From the NCBI GenBank assembly GCA_910579295.1, contig CAJTTC010000007.1, forward strand, positions 1 through 64,000: a stretch of DNA of 64,000 bases. Reading direction: 5' to 3'. The first letter of the stretch is position 1; the number at the start of each line of letters is the position of its first letter. This DNA comes from an uncultured Christensenella sp. (lineage in GTDB: Bacteria; Bacillota_A; Clostridia; Christensenellales; Borkfalkiaceae). Positions 21,603 through 30,184 of the stretch are shown here, piece by piece. The notes beneath the pieces are model-generated. The model saw only the letters and a list, made by a program, of their open reading frames with translations. It ran no database searches and was not told where the DNA came from. The position numbers were made by a program, and so were the translations under genes.

Positions 21603-22637
21603 ATGTATCATTTGAGATTAAAAGGCAACCACTATGAAATGGGTGTAAAGCGTGGAAAAATTTTTAATAAATGTGGAATTACGTTTCCGCTTAATTTGGA
21701 CGATTTTCAAAAACGATACGGCTATGAAAGCGAAAAGCAATTACAAAAATTTTTCCCCGAAGTATGTGAAGAAATAAAGGGCGTTACCGATACAATAAAA
21801 GTTGACTATCAGGAATTTTCTGCGTGGCTTTTGTGTATGGGGTGCTGTATGTATAATCTCGAAAGCAATATTCCCGTTGAAATTCGGGGCTGTACCGCGT
21901 TTGCTTATACTGACGGTAAATATACTATTTACGGCAGAAATAATGATTTACCGCCTTATCTGCGTGATGGCAGTAAAAGCGAAATTTATTCTCCGTCAGG
22001 CGCAAATAAGTTTAATCTTACAACTTCTTCTTTTATTAACGGTGAAGAAGGTCTGAACGAACACGGACTTGCGGTTTCTATGACGTTCGTCAATACCAAA
22101 CTTGAAGAAATAAAAGCAGGATTCAACTCTTGTTTCATTGTGCGTTATTTACTCGAAAAAGCAAAAAGCGTTGACCACGCAATAATGTTGCTTAACGAAT
22201 TGCCTGTTGCGTCTAATTGCAATATTTTACTTGCGGACAAATCAGGTAAAATGGTTGTTGCGGAGTGTACACCTTTATTAAAGCAGTTGCGAATGCCCAT
22301 TATTACGCCATACGGAAAAATTATATGTACGGTAAATAATTTCACATCAGAGAATATGAAGCAATATGATTATTCTGACGGAAATGTATATAATTCAGTT
22401 GAAAGATATAATGTTGTGGTTAATTCTTTACCCAAATTATTGCAAGATGATTTGATTGCAAACACACAAAAGTTATTAAAAGGCGAATATGGCTTTATGT
22501 GTCAATATGAAAAGGAATTAAATTTTGAAACTGTTTGGAGTTCGATTTTCGATTTAGACAACTTATGTATTTATCGCGCGGAAGGTAGCCCCATTAAAAA
22601 GAAATTTATTGAAGATAAACGGCTTTGCAAAAAATAA
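21603..22637 (+). CDS. C45-family (acyltransferase-like) Ntn hydrolase
   Basis: 344 residues. N-terminal YHLRLKGNHYEMGVKRGKIF, a central RGCTAFAYTDGKYTIYGRNND with the predicted nucleophile Cys97 (which becomes the N-terminus after self-cleavage), and NGEEGLNEHGLAVSM. These match peptidase family C45 (acyl-CoA:6-aminopenicillanate acyltransferase/choloylglycine-hydrolase-like). ATG at 21603 preferred to 21570 because AGGAG precedes it. Family members cleave or form amide bonds of small acylated compounds; the substrate here is unknown. No signal peptide. Confidence 0.75.
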   Translation: MYHLRLKGNHYEMGVKRGKIFNKCGITFPLNLDDFQKRYGYESEKQLQKFFPEVCEEIKGVTDTIKVDYQEFSAWLLCMGCCMYNLESNIPVEIRGCTAFAYTDGKYTIYGRNNDLPPYLRDGSKSEIYSPSGANKFNLTTSSFINGEEGLNEHGLAVSMTFVNTKLEEIKAGFNSCFIVRYLLEKAKSVDHAIMLLNELPVASNCNILLADKSGKMVVAECTPLLKQLRMPIITPYGKIICTVNNFTSENMKQYDYSDGNVYNSVERYNVVVNSLPKLLQDDLIANTQKLLKGEYGFMCQYEKELNFETVWSSIFDLDNLCIYRAEGSPIKKKFIEDKRLCKK

Positions 22638-22719
22638 GCAATATGAATTTCAATTTAGCGTTTCAAAGTACAAAATAAAAAATTGCTAAGATCACGGGCA
22701 ACGAATTAAATCGCAGTTC

Positions 22720-22748
22720 TTGCTTTTTGATTGTTGTTTTGCTATAAT
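22720..22748 (+). promoter_or_regulatory. Island promoter with conserved leader, copy 2
   Basis: TTGCTT (22720-22725), 17 bases, TATAAT (22743-22748), followed by the leader shared with 17800-17835. ATAAACAGTAATTTA is at 22758-22772; a third copy of this 15-mer lies at 23197-23211. Confidence 0.65.
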
Positions 22749-22790
22749 GCTTGTACGATAAACAGTAATTTACAAGTGAGGCGAGAAATT

Positions 22791-22958
22791 ATGAACACCG
22801 AAATTCGGGTTGCTATTGATAAATTTAAAGAGGTAAAAGATATATTAAAAAAATTTGATAGCAAAGATGAGGCAATAGAGTATCTGGTCAATGAAACAAA
22901 ATTATCAAAAGAAGAATGTTCTACTGCATACGACATTATTATTAAAATTGAAAATTAA
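22791..22958 (+). CDS. Small island protein, unknown
   Basis: 55 residues, helical and charged (MNTEIRVAIDKFKEVKDIL...). The ATG at 22791 follows GAGGCGAG and the repeated island leader. Its stop is embedded in an AAAATTGAAA/TTTCAATTTT inverted repeat with the island junction motif. No family recognised. Confidence 0.5.
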   Translation: MNTEIRVAIDKFKEVKDILKKFDSKDEAIEYLVNETKLSKEECSTAYDIIIKIEN

Positions 22959-22984
22959 ATTTCAATTTTGCGAGGCGTTAAAAA

Positions 22985-23188
22985 ATGAGTAAATATGAGC
23001 CGTTATGGAAGTATTTAGAGGATAATAATAAAGAAAAATATATATTATCTTATGAAGAAATCAAGAACATTTTAGGGTTTGAAATAAATCATTCGTTTTT
23101 GACTTATAAGAAAGAGGCAAAAGAATATGGTTATGAAGTCGGCAAAATATCAATGAAAGAAAGGACAGTAATTTTTAACAGGTTATAA
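22985..23188 (+). CDS. Small island protein, DUF7662-like
   Basis: 67 residues: MSKYEPLWKYLEDNNKEKYILSYEEIKNILGF. The pattern of a YEPLW start followed by a Y/F-E-E-I-x-x-I-L-G helix is that of small DUF7662-type proteins of unknown role. ATG at 22985 follows AGGCG, weak. Family assignment is from memory of the motif and tentative. It is followed by the third copy of the ATAAACAGTAATTTA motif. Confidence 0.5.
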   Translation: MSKYEPLWKYLEDNNKEKYILSYEEIKNILGFEINHSFLTYKKEAKEYGYEVGKISMKERTVIFNRL

Positions 23189-23225
23189 TATCATTTATAA
23201 ACAGTAATTTAACGGAGTATAAAGA

Positions 23226-23678
23226 GTGAATATAAAATTGATTGAAGAAAACGAAATACAGGAAACATGCGATATGGTAATTCGTTCTTGTAAATATTCC
23301 GATTTTGCCGAGTTCTATCCGTCGCAATATTTTTATTGCACATACGATGAAATCAAAACTAAAATGGACAACGGACATTTTTATGTTGTCAAAGACAACG
23401 GAAAAATTATCGGTTGCGGTGGCATTGCTACATATTGGGACAGCTTAACCGAGAGTTGGATACATACTATTTTTGTTGATCCAAAATATCAGAGAAAAGG
23501 TGTAGGCAGAAAGATTATAGAATTTTTGGAAAACGACGAATACGCAAAAAGAGCAAATAGAATTGAAATTCACGCCGCAATGTCAGCGATACCGTTCTAC
23601 CGTAAATTAGGCTATGAGCATAAGAACGGACAACTAATTTACGCTGAGGGACATTTTGACATGGAAAAATTTATATAA
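23226..23678 (+). CDS. GNAT-family N-acetyltransferase
   Basis: 150 residues with the acetyl-CoA-binding motif VDPKYQRKGVGRKIIEFLE (about 82-100) and the IHAAMSAIPFYRKLGYEHKNGQL C-terminal signature. GTG start at 23226 following ACGGAGTATAAA. Transfers acetyl from acetyl-CoA to an amine; substrate unknown. It is in the accessory island and preceded by a copy of the island leader motif. Confidence 0.85.
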   Translation: MNIKLIEENEIQETCDMVIRSCKYSDFAEFYPSQYFYCTYDEIKTKMDNGHFYVVKDNGKIIGCGGIATYWDSLTESWIHTIFVDPKYQRKGVGRKIIEFLENDEYAKRANRIEIHAAMSAIPFYRKLGYEHKNGQLIYAEGHFDMEKFI

Positions 23679-23701
23679 CTGGCTAAAAAAGAATTTTTCA
23701 T

Positions 23702-23914
23702 ATGATTCACGAAATATATTCGCCCGTTACAGACGGTTGGAGTACGCGTGAAATCGTGTTGAACGAATCTGCCGATGCGTTAAATCTGTTAAGATTTATG
23801 ACTAAACAGATATTCCCAAACGATGAAAACTATTTTGTACGACAAATAGGAAGGAAATGGGCGAATTTTCGTTTTGAAAAAGATTGCGCACTTATAATAT
23901 GTAAAAACTGTTAA
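23702..23914 (+). pseudogene. 5'-truncated duplicate of the 21069-21407 gene
   Basis: Encodes 70 residues nearly identical to the C-terminal 70 of the gene at 21069 (five replacements plus a different last residue). The similarity begins abruptly at about 23699 and the first 42 codons are missing. No ribosome-binding site precedes its ATG. It ends next to the fourth island junction motif. Most likely a recombination remnant. Confidence 0.7.
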
Positions 23915-23961
23915 ATTTCAATTTAGCGTCGAATTGAGTGTGAAAGTTCAAGGAGGTCTGT

Positions 23962-24969
23962 ATGAACAGCAAGCGCGCACGGATATGTATGATAGTCTTG
24001 TTCGGAATAGGCTTGGCGGCGGTTGTTATCGAGGCGGCGGGAATGAAAGCATTTTCACCGAGCTTAAAAAAACTGTTACTCATTCCGATTGTTATGTTTT
24101 TGCTCGGCGGTGTGATTATGTCTTTTGTATGGAATCGGTTATTGAAAAAAGAAATGGAAGCCGCGAAACGCACCGTCTATAAAAATCCCGAATACGATGA
24201 AAAAGAGTTTTTGCAGTGGCTTGCTAATTTCGAGCCGTTTGTTCGTATGGGTGCGAGGTTAAAAGAAACTTCCGAAAAGACTTTTTCCAAATTCGGCGGA
24301 CTGCCGCTTGTTCCGCAAGGCTTCGATTTCCCGTTTTACGATAACCGTCCTATCCCTTTCCTTTTGCAAATCGACTTTGCGGAAGTAAATCCCGACGGCA
24401 AGTTGGACGGTTTTCCTACCGCGGGACTTTTATATCTTTTTGTTGACAGCGACGAAGTAAATGATCCGACATTCGAGGACGGCGAAGAAGAATATGCGCA
24501 AGGACGCACGTTTCAAGTTATGTTTTTTGAACCGTCGGAAAATTTGAAAACGCCCGACAAGCCGTCCGACCTTGAATATACTTATAAGGAGTTCAACGTA
24601 GGCGCGGAAACAGTAGAGACCTATCCCGACACCGACGACTGTAAAGAAGCGTTCGATATTTATTGCAACAGACCTGCGGGCGGTTTGGACGACGGTTACG
24701 ACGAATTGCAGAGCGAAAATATGGACGAATTTATGCTCGGCGGTTGGGCGACTTATATTCAGGGAAGCAGTTTTGCGCGAGACAGTGAGTTTGACGACGA
24801 CAATAAATTAAACGCCGACGAATGGGTTTTGCTGTTGCAGGTAGCAAGCGACGTAAGCGACGACAAATTTATGTGGGGCGATAGCGGTATGCTTTACTTC
24901 TATATTAAAAAAGCCGATTTGCTTGCCCGTAAATTCGACAACATAAAAATGGATATGCAATGTTTTTAA
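23962..24969 (+). CDS. Membrane-anchored DUF1963 (YwqG-like) protein
   Basis: 335 residues. Two N-terminal hydrophobic segments (about 8-28 and 37-55), then a DUF1963 domain: FSKFGGLPLVPQGFDFPFYDNRPIPFLLQIDFAEVNPDGKLDGFPTAGLLYLFVDSDE, a conserved PQ-x-F...LQI-D...G-x-LYFF pattern, ending in LLLQVASDV...MLYFYIKKADL. ATG at 23962 after AGGAGG. The YwqG family is common near toxin/immunity loci, but its activity is unknown. Last gene of the island. Confidence 0.75.
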   Translation: MNSKRARICMIVLFGIGLAAVVIEAAGMKAFSPSLKKLLLIPIVMFLLGGVIMSFVWNRLLKKEMEAAKRTVYKNPEYDEKEFLQWLANFEPFVRMGARLKETSEKTFSKFGGLPLVPQGFDFPFYDNRPIPFLLQIDFAEVNPDGKLDGFPTAGLLYLFVDSDEVNDPTFEDGEEEYAQGRTFQVMFFEPSENLKTPDKPSDLEYTYKEFNVGAETVETYPDTDDCKEAFDIYCNRPAGGLDDGYDELQSENMDEFMLGGWATYIQGSSFARDSEFDDDNKLNADEWVLLLQVASDVSDDKFMWGDSGMLYFYIKKADLLARKFDNIKMDMQCF

Positions 24970-25028
24970 CTTATCTCAAATCGTTATGCGGTTTAGTTTT
25001 GGAAAAATAAGTTGCTGATTATTTGTTA

Positions 25029-25238
25029 CGCCGCCAATTTGACGTGCGGCGAAGTCGGTTAAGCGGGTCGTTAATAAAGATACTCGGCTGCGGCGACGCG
25101 CCGCCAATTTGACGTGAAGTGAAGTCAGTCAAGCCACTCGGCAATAAAGATACACGGCTACGGCGACACGCCGCCAATTTGACTTGCGGCGAAGTCAGTC
25201 AAGCCACTCGGCAATAAAGATACTCGGCTGCGGCGACG
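25029..25238 (+). repeat. Three tandem 70-base repeats
   Basis: Units start with CGCCGCCAATTTGAC at 25029, 25099 and 25169, exactly 70 bases apart and about 85-95% alike; the CGCCGC of a fourth unit begins at 25239 and forms part of a terminator. No spacers differ between units, so this is not a CRISPR array. Located in the gap between the island and the feo operon, which holds no gene. Confidence 0.9.
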
Positions 25239-25250
25239 CGCCGCTTTTTT
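25230..25250 (+). terminator. Terminator at the end of the tandem repeats
   Basis: GCGGCG (25230-25235), loop ACG, CGCCGC (25239-25244), six T. The stem is built from the repeat unit itself. Confidence 0.75.
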
Positions 25251-25320
25251 ATCCCTATGGGAAGTGCGCTTTACCCCAAGTCCTTTTTTTTATTTAAGTT
25301 ATAAAAATTTTTTAAAAATT

Positions 25321-25395
25321 CTTAACTTTGGTTAATTTTTTGTTGACAAAGGAATAATTTATATATATAATATCACTTGCTTAACTTGGGTTAAG
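25321..25395 (+). promoter_or_regulatory. feo promoter flanked by two metal-regulator-like boxes
   Basis: TTGACA (25343-25348), 17 bases, TATAAT (25366-25371). CTTAACTTTGGTTAA lies upstream (25321-25335) and the palindrome CTTAAC-TTGG-GTTAAG lies downstream (25380-25395). Two similar boxes bracketing an iron-uptake promoter suggest an Fe-dependent repressor of DtxR type. Confidence 0.7.
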
Positions 25396-25435
25396 ATTTT
25401 ATTATTGCGGTTAAGTCCGCTTTGGAGTGTATAAT

Positions 25436-25648
25436 ATGCCTTTGGTGATGGCGCCCGACGACAGGGAGATGGAAGTCAAAAAGATTACGGCTGACGAAAA
25501 GACGAAGAAGCATTTAAGGGAAATAGGCATTTCCGAAGGGTGTAAAATTACGCTTGTTTCGGGCAGTCAGAACGGAGTTATCGTCATTGTAAAGGAAGGC
25601 AGGCTGTGCCTTGACGGCGCTCTTGCAAGAAAGATTTTAGTTGCGTAA
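25436..25648 (+). CDS. feoA: FeoA-family protein, first copy
   Basis: 70 residues with the SH3-like FeoA fold: a TKKHLREIGISEGCKITLVSGSQNGVIVIVKEGRLCLDGALARKILV pattern. ATG at 25436, which follows TTGGAG; an in-frame GTG at 25427 is less well placed. FeoA proteins assist FeoB in Fe2+ uptake at the inner face of the membrane. First gene of feoA-feoA-feoB, behind the metal-box promoter. Confidence 0.88.
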   Translation: MPLVMAPDDREMEVKKITADEKTKKHLREIGISEGCKITLVSGSQNGVIVIVKEGRLCLDGALARKILVA

Positions 25649-25708
25649 CCGATTAAAGTTTGTTGAAGTGTGTGTATAAAAGCTGAATGAAATTTTAAGG
25701 AGAAATAC

Positions 25709-25939
25709 ATGACTAAGCTTTTATGTGACTTTACCGTGGGAGAGAGCGGTAAAATAGTAAAAGTGGGCGGAGAGGGTAAAATCCGCCGCAGGCTGTTCGA
25801 TATGGGCATCACTCCGCAGGCGGAGGTGACAATGCGAAAGAAAGCGCCTCTCGGCGACCCGATAGAGGTTACGGTACGCGGATACGAGCTTACGCTGAGA
25901 AAGGTGGAGGCGGCTTGCGTGGAGGTGGAAGTTAAATGA
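25709..25939 (+). CDS. feoA: FeoA-family protein, second copy
   Basis: 76 residues: GKIVKVGGEGKIRRRLFDMGITPQAEVTMRKKAPLGDPIEVTVRGYELTLRKVEA, closer to canonical FeoA than the first copy. AAGGAG precedes its ATG, and it overlaps feoB by ATGA. Tandem divergent FeoA genes before FeoB are common in Clostridia. Confidence 0.92.
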   Translation: MTKLLCDFTVGESGKIVKVGGEGKIRRRLFDMGITPQAEVTMRKKAPLGDPIEVTVRGYELTLRKVEAACVEVEVK

Positions 25940-28323
25940 AAACTTTTGCATTGGCAGGCAATCCCAACTGCGGTAAGACGACGCTGTTCAACGCGCTTAC
26001 GGGCTCGACGGCTCACGTAGGCAACTGGCCCGGCGTAACCGTAGACAAGCGCGAGGGTGTTTATAAAGGCGAAAAAGAGAAGGTTGCCATAATCGACCTT
26101 CCCGGCATATATTCGCTTTCGCCGTACACGCCCGAAGAGGTGATTTCGCGTAACTATATCTTAGACGAGAAGCCCGACGGCATAATAAATATAATAGACG
26201 CCACCAATTTGGAGCGCAATTTATATCTGACTACGCAGCTTCTCGAAATGGACGTGCCCATAATTATCGCCCTCAATATGATGGACGAGGTTGAAAAGGT
26301 CGGCGACAGTATAGACGTCAAGGCGCTCGAAGAGGCTGTCGGCGTGCCTGTTGTAGCGATATCGGCTCTCAAAAAGTCGGGCATTAAAGAGCTTATGGAT
26401 AAAGCCGTAAGTATGAAGGCTGAGCGCAAGGGCACGACGGTGCTCGGGGGCGAACTTTCGGGAAAGATAGAGAGAGCCAGACAGTTCTTTGCGCAGGAAG
26501 AAGTGGATTCGCCGCTGTTTCACGCCGTCAAGATGCTCGAAAACGACGAGATAGAGCTCGCGCATAAGGGTGCAAAAGAAGTGCTTGCCGAAATAGCTAT
26601 GTCCGACGATTTGGAGGCGGTTATTGCCGACGAGCGGTACAAGTACATATCGGCTAATTTTTCTTCGGCTAAGGCAAAGAAAGAGAAAGAGGTGCTCACC
26701 AAGTCGGATAAAATCGACAAGGTGCTTACGCATAGGGTATGGGCTATTCCCATTTTCATAGTCATTCTGTTTGCGATATTCCACCTTACGTTCTCCGAGA
26801 ATTTGCTGTATTTAAACGGCTTTACCGAGGAGCAGGGCTGGATGCCTACTTTGTTCGACGCGGTAGAGGACGGCGGTCTCGGCTGGGAGGAAAACTTCGG
26901 CACTAAGCTACTCGCCTGTATTTACGACGGCGCAGTGTTTTCGCCGGGCGTAATTCTGACTAACCTGTTGAATTTTGTTCTCGACTATATATCCGAGGGC
27001 GTCGGAGCGCTTATAGGCGTTTGCGGCGGCGCGGCGTGGGTTGACAGTCTGATTGTCGACGCGGTGCTCGGCGGTATATTCGCAGTGCTCGGCTTCCTGC
27101 CTCAGATTTTGTTCCTCTTCCTTGGCTTCTCCATATTGGAGGACACGGGTTATATGGCGCGCGTTGCGTTCGTTCTCGACAGAATTTTCCGTCGCTTCGG
27201 GTTGTCGGGCAGAGCGTTTATGCCTATGATTATGGGCTTCGGTTGCTCGCTTCCCGCAATGATTAACACGCGTACTCTCGCTGACGAAAAGGAGAGAACG
27301 GCTACCGTAAGAGTAATCCCCTTCTTCTCCTGCGGCGCAAAATTGCCTATACTTACGGCAATGGCCGGCGGTATTTTAGAGGTGTTCGGCGTAGGTAACG
27401 TCGATCTGATAACGCTCGGAATGTACCTTGCGGGCATAATAATTGCAATTTGCGCGGTACTTTTAATGAGAAATACCACGTTGAAGGGCGAAACGCCTCC
27501 GTTCATTATGGAGCTTCCCGCTTACCATATGCCGGGGTTCAGAAATCTTATGCTGCACCTGTGGGATAAGACAAAGCACTTCGTCAAAAAGGCGTTTACC
27601 ATTATCTTCGCTTCGACCGTCATTATCTGGCTGTTGCAATCGTTCAGCTGGCGCTGGGAGTTCCTGTTGCAGGACGCGCAGGAGTTGTTCGCTCTCGACC
27701 CCGAGAAATGGGCTTCGCTTAAAGAAATCGAAGGGCTTGTAAACGTAAGAATGGACGAATCCATTCTGGGCAGCATAGGTATGTTTATACAGCCTATATT
27801 CACGCCGCTCGGCTTCGGCTCGCAGTTAAGCAAGACGGTCGGCTGGGTGTTCGCGGTTGCCGCCATTACGGGACTTGTTGCAAAGGAAAACGTCATTGCG
27901 ACGTTCGGCGCGCTCGCCGCAGTTGTTGCGGTTTATATGGGCACGGGCGGTTATATCGACTGGGAAGCCGACGGCGGCGAGGTTGCCTCCGCGGTGGCTA
28001 TGATAACGGGCACGGGCATAACTATCCCCGCTATAATATCGTTTATCCTCTTCAATATGACGACTATTCCCTGCTTCGCCGCGTGCGCAACGGCTAAGGC
28101 GGAGTTGCCCAAGGGTAAGTTCAAGTGGACGCTTCTGTTCTGGGTGGCGACAAGCTACATAGTTTCCTGTATGGTTTACACCGTAGGCAGCTGGTGGTGG
28201 ACGCTCTTTATCTGGCTTGCGGTAATTGCCGTGGTTGTAACCTTCATAGTTCTGCGCAACATAGGCAAGTTCGATATACTTAAAATATTCAAGCGCAAAA
28301 ATAAAACGGACAAAGCCGAATAA
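25936..28323 (+). CDS. feoB: Ferrous iron transporter FeoB
   Basis: 795 residues. N-terminal G domain: G1 GNPNCGKTT (about 8-16), switch region with THVGNWPGVTVD-type sequence, G3 DLPGIYSL, G4 NMMD. Helical GDI-like region, then the membrane part with two Gate regions (GFGCSLPAM and the FFSCGAKLPI Cys motif, plus PCFAACATAKAE near the C-terminus) over about eight or more transmembrane segments. Complete. Imports Fe2+ using GTP hydrolysis as a switch. Confidence 0.97.
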   Translation: MKTFALAGNPNCGKTTLFNALTGSTAHVGNWPGVTVDKREGVYKGEKEKVAIIDLPGIYSLSPYTPEEVISRNYILDEKPDGIINIIDATNLERNLYLTTQLLEMDVPIIIALNMMDEVEKVGDSIDVKALEEAVGVPVVAISALKKSGIKELMDKAVSMKAERKGTTVLGGELSGKIERARQFFAQEEVDSPLFHAVKMLENDEIELAHKGAKEVLAEIAMSDDLEAVIADERYKYISANFSSAKAKKEKEVLTKSDKIDKVLTHRVWAIPIFIVILFAIFHLTFSENLLYLNGFTEEQGWMPTLFDAVEDGGLGWEENFGTKLLACIYDGAVFSPGVILTNLLNFVLDYISEGVGALIGVCGGAAWVDSLIVDAVLGGIFAVLGFLPQILFLFLGFSILEDTGYMARVAFVLDRIFRRFGLSGRAFMPMIMGFGCSLPAMINTRTLADEKERTATVRVIPFFSCGAKLPILTAMAGGILEVFGVGNVDLITLGMYLAGIIIAICAVLLMRNTTLKGETPPFIMELPAYHMPGFRNLMLHLWDKTKHFVKKAFTIIFASTVIIWLLQSFSWRWEFLLQDAQELFALDPEKWASLKEIEGLVNVRMDESILGSIGMFIQPIFTPLGFGSQLSKTVGWVFAVAAITGLVAKENVIATFGALAAVVAVYMGTGGYIDWEADGGEVASAVAMITGTGITIPAIISFILFNMTTIPCFAACATAKAELPKGKFKWTLLFWVATSYIVSCMVYTVGSWWWTLFIWLAVIAVVVTFIVLRNIGKFDILKIFKRKNKTDKAE

Positions 28324-28370
28324 TCAGCATTAAAAATTCGGATTTGCCCTGAAACTTCGGGTGAATATAT

Positions 28371-28559
28371 ATGAGTCCTTTCGATATAATTATAATAATT
28401 GCCGTGTCGGTTGCCTTTTTAGCAGTGGTTGGCGTTATCGTTTACAACAAAGTCAAGCACAAGGGCGGCGGTTGCGGTTGCGGATGCGAGGGTTGTCCTC
28501 ACGCCTGTCACTGCAACGGCAAAAAGAACGCCAAGGACGGCGCGCGGCAGGATAAATAA
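28371..28559 (+). CDS. FeoB-associated Cys-rich membrane protein
   Basis: 62 residues: one N-terminal transmembrane segment (FDIIIIIAVSVAFLAVVGVIVY) and a cytoplasmic tail with GGGCGCGCEGCPHACHCNGK (six cysteines). This matches the small FeoB-associated Cys-rich protein family found after feoB in Firmicutes (also annotated FeoC-like). The ATG at 28371 is preferred. A role in iron hand-off or regulation is assumed but not shown. Confidence 0.88.
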   Translation: MSPFDIIIIIAVSVAFLAVVGVIVYNKVKHKGGGCGCGCEGCPHACHCNGKKNAKDGARQDK

Positions 28560-28590
28560 TAGGCATACACATTACACTCCAACATAAATG

Positions 28591-28632
28591 AAACAGGGCA
28601 AGCCCGTACGGGTTTGCTCTGTTTCGCTTTTT
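28591..28632 (+). terminator. Terminator of the feo operon
   Basis: Stem AAACAGGGCAAGCCCG (28591-28606) with CGGGTTTGCTCTGTTT (28609-28624), GU pairs allowed, then CGCTTTTTT. Confidence 0.85.
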
Positions 28633-28748
28633 TCGGACAAGCCGTTAAAGGTTTATGCGCAATTTTATTGTTTATGCGGGGCAAAATATTGGAAATTCGG
28701 AAAAAAATTATCAAAAAAATGCATAATTATAAAATTTGCGCCGTGCGC

Positions 28749-28777
28749 TTGCCAAAATATGGGTTTTAATATATAAT
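28749..28777 (+). promoter_or_regulatory. Promoter of the aminotransferase gene
   Basis: TTGCCA (28749-28754), 17-base spacer, TATAAT (28772-28777), about 100 bases before the ATG, leaving a fairly long leader. Confidence 0.7.
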
Positions 28778-28875
28778 ATAATGGAAATAATATTATAAAC
28801 GATAAGCATTGTCCCCGCCTGTTTAAAGCGCGGATAGCCGTTAATTTTGTTTATTTAAAAAGGAGAAAATTGCAT

Positions 28876-30078
28876 ATGATTAAGCTTTCGCAGAGAATTT
28901 CGGAAATTTCGCCCTCAATGACGCTCGCCATTTCGGCAAAGGCTAACGAGCTTAAAGCCGCGGGCGAAAAGGTAATTTCGTTCGGCGTAGGCGAACCCGA
29001 CTTCGCAACTCCCGAGCACATTGTCAATGCCGCAAAGGACGCGCTTGACAAGGGCTATACGAAGTACGTCGCGGCGGCAGGCTTGCCCGCGCTCAAAAAA
29101 TCCATATGCAAAAAGCTTAAAGTTGAGAACGGGCTGGATTACGAACCCTCGCAGATAATAGTGTCGAACGGCGCAAAACACTCCATTTTTAACGCGGTGT
29201 TCGCGACGATAGAAGAGGGCGACGAGGTGCTCATACCCAAGCCCTATTGGCTGACCTATCCCGAAGTTATAAAGAGTTGCGGCGGCGTGCCCGTATACAT
29301 ATACGCTACTCCCCGTCACCGCTATAAGGTAACGGCGGCGCAGATAGAGGCAATGATAACACCGCATACAAAGATGCTTATATTCAACAGCCCCTGCAAT
29401 CCCACGGGCGCGGTCTATACGGAAGACGAGATAAGGGACATTGCGGAGGTTTGCTTAAAGCATAATCTTATAGTGCTTGCCGACGAGATTTACGAAAAAC
29501 TCATTTACGGAGGAGAAACGCATTTCTCGATTGCCAACGTTTCGCCCGAAATGAAGGAGAATACCATTGTTATAAACGGCGTTTCGAAGTCGTACGCAAT
29601 GACGGGCTGGCGCTTGGGCTATCTTGCCGCTCCCGCCAACGTAGCCAAGGCAATAGCTTCGTTCCAGAGCCATTCGACCTCGAACGTAAACACTATGACG
29701 CAGTACGCCGCCATTGCCGCGTTGGACGGCGACCAAAAACCTATGAGCGATATGGTCAAGGCGTTCGGGGAAAGGCGGGCAAAGATGTTGGAGGTGCTCG
29801 ACGGTATGAAGCGCTACGGGCTCGATTACGTTAAGCCCGACGGCGCGTTCTACGTAATGTTGCTTTGCTACGATTTGTACGGCAAGAGGTACAACGGCGT
29901 CAAAATTCACGGCAGTCTCGATTTGTGCGAGTTGCTGTTGACTCACGAAAAGGTTGCGGCTACTCCCGGCATATGCTTCGGCGACGACGACGCGATAAGA
30001 CTTTCTTACGCGCTTTCGATGGAAGATATGTTGGAGGGGCTTCGCCGCATAGCCGACTTCGCTTCCAAGTGCGAATAA
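28876..30078 (+). CDS. Class I/II PLP aminotransferase, aspartate aminotransferase type
   Basis: 400 residues. Motifs in order: GVGEPDFATPEHI (about 38-50), NGAKHSIFNAV, SPCNPTGAVYTEDEI (about 173-187), LADEIYEKLIYGG, the PLP lysine in NGVSKSYAMTGWRLGY (about 236-251), and the Arg of DAIRLSYALS near the C-terminus. Fits the bacterial aspartate aminotransferase family Ib. Start at ATG 28876 following AAAGGAG; a TTG six bases earlier is less well spaced. Probably forms aspartate from oxaloacetate; monocistronic. Confidence 0.9.
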   Translation: MIKLSQRISEISPSMTLAISAKANELKAAGEKVISFGVGEPDFATPEHIVNAAKDALDKGYTKYVAAAGLPALKKSICKKLKVENGLDYEPSQIIVSNGAKHSIFNAVFATIEEGDEVLIPKPYWLTYPEVIKSCGGVPVYIYATPRHRYKVTAAQIEAMITPHTKMLIFNSPCNPTGAVYTEDEIRDIAEVCLKHNLIVLADEIYEKLIYGGETHFSIANVSPEMKENTIVINGVSKSYAMTGWRLGYLAAPANVAKAIASFQSHSTSNVNTMTQYAAIAALDGDQKPMSDMVKAFGERRAKMLEVLDGMKRYGLDYVKPDGAFYVMLLCYDLYGKRYNGVKIHGSLDLCELLLTHEKVAATPGICFGDDDAIRLSYALSMEDMLEGLRRIADFASKCE

Positions 30079-30125
30079 TGTCGTGATAATAATATAAAAA
30101 TTTAAAGGAAATTTTAAAAAAGGTA

Positions 30126-30153
30126 TTGAAAATCCGCCTTTTTATGATAGAAT
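30126..30153 (+). promoter_or_regulatory. Promoter of the P-loop protein gene
   Basis: TTGAAA (30126-30131), 16-base spacer, TAGAAT (30148-30153), before a CAGGAGG site. Confidence 0.6.
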
Positions 30154-30184
30154 ATTATAAAAGGTTATCAGGAGGATTCAATAC

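Noticed and set aside
25029..25250. Regular 70-base repeats as a CRISPR array
   Set aside because: The whole unit is repeated with no variable spacers, and no cas genes lie near.
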